Source: Branchiostoma belcheri
Taxonomy: Eukaryota; Chordata; Leptocardii; Amphioxiformes; Branchiostomatidae
Assembly: GCF_001625305.1 (NCBI RefSeq)
Contig: NW_017803898.1
Coordinates: 388,829 to 452,828 of the forward strand
Direction: 5' to 3'
DNA: 64,000 nt
The notes beneath the pieces are model-generated. The model made no database searches and was not told the origin of the DNA. It was given only the letters and a program-made list of their open reading frames with translations. The translations under genes and the position numbers were made by a program. This document shows positions 52,301-61,800 of the stretch, piece by piece; within the stretch, counting starts at the first letter, position 1, and every line of letters starts with the position of its first letter.

Positions 52301-53633
52301 TGCAGCTCCCATTGGTCAGATTTCTACAAACCTGAGAGCATGATCTGTGCCGGGGCTGAGGGGGCGGGCGAGGACGGGGCATGCCGGGTAATTATGTGCT
52401 ACATTTGTACATGTAGCCTCCTGTGCAGGACTCCGGCGAGTGGGAGTTTTGATACTGCGTTTTGTAGAGAAACGCGTGACGGGTACAAACCTTCAGAAGT
52501 ATGGACGGCTGGTTGTAGGATGGCCGGCAAAAGAACGCGTTAAAAACTCTACAAAACGCAGTATCAAAACTCCCACCAAACCAGAGGTCTGCACAGTAGG
52601 CAACAGTGTATATCATGTATCTTCCTCACCTTTTTCAGTTGATCTTGAAATTTAAACCTCCTTGGTTCATCCACCGGCATCCTGATCTTCAACTCAACTT
52701 TCTGCCTTCATTCTGGATTTTCTGGCCTCCAAGAATATATAGAGATGTTCATAGATTGGAACTCATCCTGTTCTGGTCCTAATACGCTCCTCTGCTTCAC
52801 TACAAAATACTGAGAGTGCCAAGATGTCGTCTCCAACTAAACAGGCCTTCAAAGTCTCCATTTCCGCGAGTTTTAGTGACGAAATGTCATCAACTCAAAC
52901 GACGTTCACTTCGAACTCAGCGCGGTAGACATTTTGATGATGATGATAAAGTAAGCCACCCCTCAAGGGCCATATGCCTCAGCCAATCAGAGCTAAGCTT
53001 ACATTTTACGACCGATTCCAGGCTATGATGTTGCTGTTTCTTTCCAGGTAAATTCTAGCTATGGTGTAATGTTATAAAAGGCATCCAATGCGATTTCAGG
53101 ACAGCAAAACTGGAAATATTCTGAATAAGGCAATCTTTGTGATATTGATACATACTTCTTCTCATTAGCACATTTTAATCAGCATTTCATACTCTTGAAA
53201 CTTTTGGGCACTTAAAACGTTTCTCTGGGCACTTAAAACTAATTACTGGGCGGTACCCTAAAAATGAGCCCAGGGCTCTTTCAGTAACCATTTTCCGTCA
53301 GAATTTTGGGAATGTTTGCTCCATGAGGGTTAATATACACTGGGATAGTGTGGTTTCAGCTCAGTATGTAGATAAATGACTAGCTATATAGAATATTGGC
53401 TTTGAAAAGTAGGGCTTCCAAGCCCTAAAAACTGCATTGGATGCCTTTTAAGTTTGTTTTTCATTTTACAGGCTGACTCTGGCGGCCCCCTTGTCTGTGA
53501 GATCAACGGATCGTACCATTTGGTGGGGGTGGTCAACTTCGGCTACGACACCTGCAGCACCAGCTACCCGACAGTCTTTGCGCGGGTCAGCGCCTTCCGC
53601 ACCTGGATAGACGGCGTCATGGCGCGCAACTAA
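49382..53633 (+). CDS. Chymotrypsin-fold protein 3, probable inactive serine protease homologue
   Basis: Same seven-exon plan as its neighbours: 49382-49433, 49922-49995, 50379-50470, 50748-50859, 51404-51554, 52245-52387, 53472-53633; 261 aa. Signal peptide [18 protein letters not shown], propeptide CGQPMIAPR, activation before [15 protein letters not shown]. His57 (TAAHC) and Ser195 remain, but the Asp102 motif reads ENNIML (Asn), the oxyanion residue 193 is Ala (CRADSGGP), and Ser214 is Asn (VVNFGYDTC). Both sister genes keep Asp, Gly and Ser there. Splice sites, frame and cysteines are intact, so the gene looks functional as a protein but not as a normal protease. Intron 5 holds a 95+% identical partial copy of exon 5. 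Confidence 0.93.
50050..50265. repeat. Long foldback element (protease 3 intron 2)
   Basis: Two ~100-bp arms with imperfect pairing: AGGCGGCTGGAAAGAGTAGA against TCTACTCTTTCCAGCCGCCT, and ACATGCCAGGGGAGTTGGTC against GACCAACTCCCCTGGCATGT. The GCCAGGGGAGT word recurs in the foldback at 56535-56670. Confidence 0.8.
50520..50700 (+). mobile_element. Truncated GTCACCTTCCTCAGGGC-family element (protease 3 intron 3)
   Basis: AGAGACTCTTTTTACACAAC tip, GACGTTTCGGTGACCGTCTG, then through GATGCATTCCCAA; the second half is shortened to AATTGCCCTTAGAAAGGTGA. Confidence 0.65.
51000..51160 (+). mobile_element. tRNA-derived SINE (protease 3 intron 4)
   Basis: A-box-like TAGTGGTTAGCGCGCTGG and B box GGGTTCGATTCCC at about 51115-51127. 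The upstream ACTGATCCATTCCAATGGGT is shared with 22165-22190 and 32230-32250. Confidence 0.6.
51234..51356. mobile_element. TCTCCAAGCAGA-family hairpin (protease 3 intron 4)
   Basis: ATCTCCAAGCAGATCATACG and CGTATGATCTGCTTGGAGAT are perfect arms; near-identical sister of 23713-23822. Confidence 0.75.
51619..51727 (+). pseudogene. Partial copy of protease 3 exon 5 (3' two-thirds plus donor)
   Basis: Repeats 51447-51558 with about two substitutions, including the donor GGTACGT. It lacks the acceptor and the segment that would encode position 102. The nearly perfect identity means the event is recent. Confidence 0.9.
52430..52580. repeat. Foldback element (protease 3 intron 6)
   Basis: GTGGGAGTTTTGATACTGCG pairs with CGCAGTATCAAAACTCCCAC; the arms extend through TTTTGTAGAG / CTCTACAAAA. 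It begins about 50 bp from the exon 6 donor. Confidence 0.8.
52581..53471. other. Remainder of protease 3 intron 6
   Basis: No exon or clear repeat recognised. TAAAAGGCATCCAATGCGAT (53077) and GCATTGGATGCCTTTTAA (about 53433) form a widely spaced inverted pair, suggesting a degraded ~370-bp foldback element. Confidence 0.4.
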
Positions 53634-53777
53634 TCTGATTGGTCGTTCGGGGAGCGTCATGGCGAGCAATCAATCTGATTGGTCGCTCGTAGAGCATGTC
53701 GTTCATGATAAAAATATCGCTGGTCGCTTCTCAAAATTAGGCTGGAAAATCAGCACTGAATACTTAATTGTTTTATC

Positions 53778-53783
53778 AATAAA
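53778..53783 (+). terminator. Polyadenylation signal of protease 3
   Basis: AATAAA 145 nt past the stop codon, followed by a second AATAAA. Confidence 0.7.
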
Positions 53784-54099
53784 ACAAAATAAAAGGGTTG
53801 CTGAAGGTTCGCTTCCTTGATTTATGTACTTTGATCGGCACATCCGCAAGAAACAAAACTGCCAAATGAATTGGGACTAGCAATAGGCAATAATTGTTCT
53901 CCCAAACAAATCAGGGATGTTAGAGGCAAACGCTGTTAGTGGTGTATGCCTCTGTTTTGGGGGGTACAGTTCCTATCCTTGTACATGATCCCATACAATG
54001 ATCATAGATGCTAAGGCGTCCTGACGTAAGGATGTACACTTCGAACATTATAATTTGCTTCATGCATATGACAGGGGACTAACAGATCGTTAAAAGTGT

Positions 54100-54400
54100 T
54101 TTAAGCTAAAACTTTTGATCCAATACAACAAAGTTCTCTCACCTAGAGCTTTAGTCAGTTTACCAGTCACTCTGGTCTTCCTCAGTAGACTGACCCAGGG
54201 AAGCTTGTCACCTGGTTTCTTTGAAGTGTGACGTCAACACTGGGTCAAAGGTATCTGGTAGTATTGAGTAAGACCAGAGTGACTGGTCGAAAGCTAGCGC
54301 TCTAGGTGAGAGAACTTTGCTGTGTTGGATCAAAAGTTTTAATTTTTTAAAACATTTAACTACCAACACAGATGAACTTTCATGATAGATCTTCAAAAGC
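54100..54400. mobile_element. Family 2 repeat, inverted pair
   Basis: ACCTAGAGCTTTAGTCAG on the left and CTCTAGGTGAGAGAACTTTG on the right are tips; the middle has TGACGTCA-like GTGACGTCAACACTGGGTCA. This is the fullest copy of the family and lies just beyond the SLC43 polyadenylation signal. Confidence 0.6.
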
Positions 54401-54470
54401 TTAGCACTGACTCCAGCGTACAACGAATGAAGGATAACAACGTCTCAAACAGGTTTGCGTATCACCCACG

Positions 54471-54476
54471 TTTATT
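54471..54476 (-). terminator. Possible polyadenylation signal of the SLC43-like gene
   Basis: Minus-sense AATAAA about 2.2 kb after the stop codon. No closer strong signal with repeat-free context was picked; AATAAA in minus sense also occurs in AT-rich sequence upstream. Confidence 0.35.
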
Positions 54477-54564
54477 ATTCCGTAATGACACGACCCACAA
54501 TTAACAATCACGTGTTCTCCACAAGAAAACAACGACTAGGAACTGTGGGTAAAACTGTCACCAG

Positions 54565-54755
54565 CCGGGCCTACTCTCCAAGCAGAGGTTTGGGTTTTGG
54601 CTTATTTTTGGCGTGTTTTTAAGCCTTTTTATCCTTGCACTGGTATCTTTTTTACGTCAACCCAACCAGTGCAAAAAAAAAAAAAAAACTGATAAAAAAC
54701 GGCTAAAACACGCCACAAATAAGCCAAAGCCCGAACCTCTGCTTGGAGAGTAAGC
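54565..54755. mobile_element. TCTCCAAGCAGA-family hairpin in the SLC43-like 3' UTR region
   Basis: CTCTCCAAGCAGAGGTTTGG and CCGAACCTCTGCTTGGAGAG arms; inner AACGGCTAAAACACGCC pairs with GGCGTGTTTTTAAGCC. Its sister at 58050-58192 shares the interior. Confidence 0.7.
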
Positions 54756-56530
54756 TGGACCCATCTATGGGCCATCCCTGAGCAAATCATGACATTGTGT
54801 AGAAGAAGCAGTGCTTAATACTTCCCTAGAAAAAAAAAGGGTAAGTAGATATTCCGTCTATCACCATATTAAAAAGAAAGCATTGCAAACATGTTGTAAA
54901 GTGTACTAAAATGTAGACACAGAAAGAATACAATGGTACAATTTTCTCTGCAGTTCCGAGTTGAGGTCAGATTGAAACGATTTTATCGTAGAGTATTTCC
55001 TTTGAAAACAGTTTGTACCCAAACTGGGTGTTACAAATACATCAATAAGACTCAATAAAATGAACTTCCACCAATCTTTAGTGCTACTAAAATAAGCACA
55101 ACGCGCGCAAAATGACGATGAAGAGACTAACACAACATAATTTCTTCATGTGCCCAACAAGTAGCTTTTTTACAGCAATATATACATACAAAACGTCCCA
55201 CATACAATAGTAATACGCCACAACAATGGCCTGGTTACTTATAACGACCCTTGTAACCACGGGATACAAGTATGTGCCATAAAACTGACAATAAAAAATA
55301 AGCGAGCATAAAATATTAAACATAAAGCATCTAACGGACAATGTAAGAAATCGCAGATAAATTCCATTTCTTCCTCTGTCCTCTGAAAAGAACAAAGGAT
55401 ACACCCAGAAAATAGAGACTTCTTTCTACTTAAGTCTTCTCTCCCTTTGTCTTTTAAGTTAGAAAATACGTATTCTCTCTCCCGCAAAGTAAAATATTTT
55501 TTCTCTATCTTTTTGTCTTCTTTTTTGTTAGTGTTGTATGTCTTTTTTAGTTGTTTAACATCACATTGATTCCAAACAATATGGAATACATCATATATAC
55601 ATACATACATACATACATACAGCTTTCTCCACTTTTACACTCTTGTTTCTCTGCTTTCGTACTCAGTTTTACGTACAAAAGAAACAGAATTTCAGATGCA
55701 GCCTGATGGCAGAAAATGATGAAATCCGTTGTTTCAATCATCATATTTTCCCTGTCTTCTTTAGTTTGTTCCTCACATATTAAGTGGCAGGTAGCTTGCC
55801 GTGTGACCGTCCCCTGAGTTTAAACCAATCTTTGTGTAGAAAAACGAGTGTATTATATTCAAGCAAGGGTGTTCAGTTCATAGCATATCCTTCCAAATTC
55901 GGTTACTTTCTGTCAAATCGTTTCTTAAAAGATAACATTGGAAAGAGTATGGCCGTGTGAGAATACTTACTAAGTTTTAAGTATCTGAATATCTTTACTG
56001 CATCCTATTGCACGGACCTTTGATTTCGGGACAAAGTTTGTATTTGACGTTATGCGCTAGCTTTGAGGTTGATTGTGTTTCATCATGTCATAAGTACTGC
56101 CTCACATACGCTCCAACTTCAATATAATTGCACCTTGGTTCTTGGTAAAGGACATGGAAACATTTTTTTGACGTACATGTAGAGTATGACTATCTCGCAC
56201 GTTTTGACGATGAGGTATGCAGTGATTCATCGCCAACAACCAAGTAATGGCGTGCTCATATTCGTCTTACGATTATTGTACGATCGCAAACTATGCATCC
56301 TTGGGATAGCCATTTGCGTATCGTACAGAACTCAGTCGTCTTTTCACGAAAAAGGATGTCTTAGACCCTTTGTCTGCAGTTATAATGAGTTCCGCCACAG
56401 CTTGCTTTCAAATTGTACGACATATAAAAATCGTTCGACGAACCACAACGAATGTGTCCGGGTCCTGATCAAATAGATCTAGATCTGTTGATGAAACATA
56501 GTCTCTACCAGACTAACTACGCTGTATATA
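54756..56530 (-). other. Probable long 3' UTR / downstream region of the SLC43-like gene
   Basis: AT-rich with a (CATA)n tract at about 55598-55622. No exon recognised. It is assigned to the 3' UTR only by position and by the lack of another gene. Confidence 0.35.
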
Positions 56531-56534
56531 GGAG

Positions 56535-56670
56535 AATATCTGCCAGGGGAGTTTGGCCGCCTTGGGGTTTGAAAGAAACAACCTTCCAGCGGCCGGACTC
56601 CCCTGGCCAATTTTACTCTCCTTTTTTCTACGATCCGTATTCCCGTAGAAAGGTCTGGCGGAGGCTAGAG
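56535..56670. repeat. Foldback element (SLC43-like 3' UTR)
   Basis: GCCAGGGGAGTTTGGCCGC pairs with GCGGCCGGACTCCCCTGGC; shares its tip word with 50050-50265. Confidence 0.65.
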
Positions 56671-56712
56671 GAAACACATGTGACCATTTCTAACATATTT
56701 GCTAGCATACTG

Positions 56713-58795
56713 TTATACATATGCCGCGGTTGCGTTCTCTCCACCCATGGGGATGGATATCTCTGTAGGGATTGGGGGAAGGGTCTTTATGTCGTCTTCC
56801 CATCTCAGGTCCTTCTCCATTTCTTTACTTTTTCTCAGCAGGTAGATCGGAAGGGCGAAGTTTAGCAGCGACGCAACGAGGAGACCGACGTTGATCTGTG
56901 AAACGGCAAATTGATAGTCAGAGATTACGTCTTACAAATCTAACACTAACTTGCATTCTGTATTTTTATGTTTACCGAAGAAAAACATATTGTTTTTGCT
57001 TTGCTTCCTCTTCCGTTCCAAACACAAAAGGTCACGCGACGTCTGTCACCATGGTAACTGGTGTTGGGTTACATCATGTTGCAATTTTATAGCAGGAGGG
57101 ATTTAGACTCTTGTCACCATATACTAGTATATGAATGTGTTTGAGTAAAAATTAACAGAGCAAACCATATGTGAAGGTAAACATTATTATGCATTTGCTT
57201 TGCAAATGCTACCTTTCTAGTTTAAGAATAGTATTTTGTAGTTTGTAGGACAGAGAGGAGTGGAGGAGAAGGACCCACTGTTTCCCGTGCTGACATCCCA
57301 TAGATTTCACGGTTCAAGGTTGTAGTTTCTATTTTCGGAAATGGCTTACCCAGAAAGGGTCCTCCGCGAGAGGCCCGTTGACAGCGATGAAGATCGGGTA
57401 CTGTAACGTGGCGAAAGCAGCATGGAGAAACGCCTGCAGCCCGATCAGACTGCCGAACAGGGAGACTTGAAACCTGCGGAATCAGCAAAGTTCATCACAC
57501 TGATTATTCTACACAATAATAATGATGTTTCACTGGACACTGTAAGAATATTAGACACAGAACAAGAGTATTTCTTGAGAGGGGTGAAAGAGGCGATATA
57601 CATCAGGGCCCATCACCCATCACTTGACCACGACGGGGGCTGACGTTGTCTATCAAATACCTTTTACCACGGTAAAAGTAAGTATTTGTGTAGACTGTAG
57701 AATAACGCACTGTTGCTCACATACAAGTATATGACTTTTAATCAAAAGTTATTGTTAAAACGGCCTGCTACTAACTTCTGTATCTGTATAACCGCCCAAC
57801 TTGTGTATTACTATTCATTATCATCATTTATTATTATTAACAACTATAGGATGTTGTACTTACATGATTGCAAAAAGTCCCGCTGTAGCTGTGTGCATGA
57901 AGGCTCTAATGACGGTGTGCAACACAAACGTGGCGACCTGTTGGGAAGAAAAAATCACAGGACTGTTAGTTTACAGGACTTATGAATGAACAGAGCAGAA
58001 TGTCGTTGGTCTAGACTATGTGAAGGTGAACATGATGCATTTGCTTTGTAAATGTTACACTCCAAGCAGAGGTTTGGGTTTTGGCCTATTTGTGGCGTGT
58101 TTGTAGGCCTTTCTTTTTGCACTGTTCTTGACGCTAACACCAAAAGCCTAAAACACGCCAAAACCCAAACCTCTGCTTAGAGAGTAGCAAATGTAAGGCT
58201 TTGGCCCTTATTCCAACACACAGTTTACACAGAGATCAAATTTTCAGTGACCACTGTCGCCTTCATCAGGATAAGTAATGGCCAATCACTTCATTAATTA
58301 TCCTGATGAAGGCGACAGTGGTCACTGAAAATTTGATTTCTGTGTAAACTGTGTGTTGGAATAAAGTTCAACGTTTTACTGTGATTACTACCAACAAAGA
58401 TGAAATTTCATAAGCCTTTGACCCACCTGCACCACGAGGTTAGGTATGAGCACGAGCACGCCGAACAGCAGAGTCAGCAGGTTGGTGATGAAGAAGGCCA
58501 TGGCAGCGTTCCACACCTTCTGCACCATGATGCGCGCCTTCTCCTCCTCCGTCAGGGAGATGCTGGACCGGACGGACGGCCGGGACGAGGTGGAGCCGGT
58601 GGAGCCCGTGGAACTGGTGGTGGTACTGTTGGTGCTGGAAAATTATTAACAAATGAATGAATGCGCCAAAAACAGTTACTCAAGCAACTGGATATGATGT
58701 TGGAAACGGTAAGACATTTCAGGTAGTATCCTCTATCTTTCGTCAGTGACACTGGCGTTTTTACCTTCGCCAAAAGGTTATGTTTTCAGGGGCGT

Positions 58796-58846
<51 letters not shown>

Positions 58847-61800
58847 TGTGTAAACACGATAACTTAAGAAGGCCTTGATGGATTGTCTTGATACATGTAT
58901 TTGGTAGGTGGGTAGGTCTTGATGAGACCTAGAAATGATAAGATTTTGGGCCTCCTGTCGGCTTTCCTTGGTACTGCAGCAGAAACTCCGGTTTTGAAAT
59001 CTCATGATCTGGACATGCTAGGGTCACGAATTTTGCATGGAAGATAGCGCTTGGGAAGAAGTGACATTAGTTAAGTCCCCCTGGTAGCTTGTCCTGGAAC
59101 TGCAGGAGCGTTTGTTGAAAAATCTTCAAAGGAGGAGTACTCATCGTGGAGAAACAAATCTCGAACATACCGCACGGTTTCCGCAGAGGCAATGGACCGA
59201 TCATCCGCAAAGACGTCGTCGTCTGATTGGTTGTTTTCCGGTGGTCGCGTTCTCCAGTCCATCAGAGCACCAATCACAGGCGCCGATATGAAACAGCAGA
59301 TTTGCACCAGCCCGAAGATGTAGGTGTAGACGTCAACTGCGAGGACATATAAAGTTAATACTTTCATTCAAATATGTAATATTTTAGCCTGAAGGTGAAA
59401 AAAAATCGTTTGTTAGATCAACAAATTAGATTGCCTTGTCCCAAGCAATTTCTAATATTTTGGGAGTATTTCTGTCTTCCCTGGACGTTGAGAAATACGG
59501 AGAGGGTCGTACGTGTCAGATAACCTGTGTCGCCCCCCGTCTCTGTTCAGGGGTGCGACACAGGTTATCTGACACGTACGACCCTCTGCTGCAACCACGT
59601 GTTTCCGATGTAACGTCCCGAAATTGAAAATGGAGGTATTGTTTTTAGCACGCGCGCTTTTAGCACGTGTGTATGTGTGTGTGTGTGTGTGTTTCCGCAC
59701 ATTTGTAGTCAGCATAACTTCAGAACGCCTTTTAACAGCTGCAGTATATAGACGGGTCCATTGTCGGTCGAGAATTTGGGTAAGTCTCAATTTACTCAGT
59801 GTTGGTCACAACATTTAGCCTATTTGTCATAAGGTAGAACGTACTTATTTTGGCGTCCTGTGTGAGTCCCTGCAGTAGTTCTGACAGAGTTCCGATGAAC
59901 ACCATGAGGCGGAGATGGGTGATGCACATCACCATGGCGGCCCCCAGGAACGCGAAGGTACACACGGAACGCCGGAACGCAAGGGCGCCTGGGAGGAACA
60001 AAAGTTACAAAACAATTAAGCGTTATCTGATCTTTTATCCTTGATCTGTGCAGATCTGTGGAACTTCCACAACTATACATTTAACAAAACACAAGACAAT
60101 TCCAAACTTAACCAGAAATGATCAACAGAAATAACTGCTTTATTTTTTGTTTGTTGTAAATACATATCCCTAAATACTTACCACCTCCATTGGCCACCTC
60201 CACGTTCCCACCATAGTCCAATGCAAGCCTGGCGAAGTACAGTTTACAGTTAGCCACAAGCATTTGAAATCATGTATACAACATCAGGTATATTTTATCA
60301 ATATCAATCAATAGTTATTGCTTATAAACCTGCCTTTCTCCTGCAGTCTCTAGTGTCACTGGCGAAAGGTACTAGTGGGTGCTACCTGAAACGTCTGACC
60401 GTTTCCAAAACCATATCCAGTTGCTTGAGTAACTGTTTTTTTTTTTTAGTAAGTGAGCACCTTACTTTGATGTGTATGTTTCACTCTCTTTCAGGCTGTG
60501 TCCCACGCTCAGCCTCCGTCCAACAGTAGTAACCATGGAGTAGAAATTCTTCCCGCTGATTTTGTTCTGCCGCCCGAAGAGCTGGCCGGTGTGAATGGTG
60601 AAGTCCATGGTCTCCGGACCGGGCACGGGCTCAGACGGGTAGTTGACGACGCAGTTGACAAACGCCAAGAGGCTGCCAGCAGCCATCACCATCATCATGA
60701 CCCGGAAGGAAACACCAAGGTCAAAGATCGCCTGCAGGAGAAAGAACAAGGTATCGTACGTCACTTCCGGGTAATGGACGACGTTTGAATCTTTCTTGAT
60801 CACTGCCTGCTCCTGGTGTAACGGACAGGCTTGGTGATGCCAGACAGTGAACTGGCCATCTCAAGCCTGATGAGGAGCAGGCAGCGACGCAGGCATAAAC
60901 AAGTGGCGAAAAGACGTTATGGCTTTTGTACATTCTAAAACAATTTTATAACAATTTCCAGAATAAAGTTTTCATCTATAAAAGGATACTATGATTTTGA
61001 ATTTTGAATGTGATGGATATGTACTAGTCTGGTGCCATACCTCTTTTCGAAATTATAATCAGTATCTCTATACCCCGGATGAATTTTTGTCAAATTTGAC
61101 ACGAATTTTTTCTTGACTTTAATGGGTTGGACTGTGCCATTGCAGATTTTTTAAAAAGCTGTTGTTTTACTTCGGTTTTGGTGAGTTTGTTTAGAATGGC
61201 CGGGTAGAACTCGGGGATAGAGAAACTGTCGTGTACCTGCAACACAATCAGACTCAGTGTGTTAGAAATGCACAACAAACCCAAGCCTCATCCACACACA
61301 TCCACACACACACGCACGCACAGCTCTAACATCATACTTCTTCACTCCTTATACTCCAGCATTCAATTCACCCTCAAAAGCCAACTTCAGATTTCTCATT
61401 CCAAGCCCAGCTAGCTTTAATCTGTCCCTTTAGCTGCCATGCAAACTTATATATAGTAAGCTTTTTGCCATAATTATAAGTCCCATACTTAATTTTGCTG
61501 AATTTTGTATCAGTGATTTTTTTCTTAATCATGTAAGTCTTCCGACCCTTTTCAGAGCACAATGCACACATTGTTTGTTTTTTAAAATATAATTTTGTGA
61601 AGTTTGGGGTCGTGTGGCGTAGCGGCAGAGTGCTCGACTCGGAACCAAGAGGTCCCGAGTTCGAGTCCTGACATACCACCGATCCTGTGCCCTTGGGAAA
61701 GACAATTTACACGACTTTCCACACTTTTAAAACTCAAGTGAAAATGATTATTGTCTGTCCTGTATTTGTTTCTATGTGCGGGACACAACACCAGCAACAG

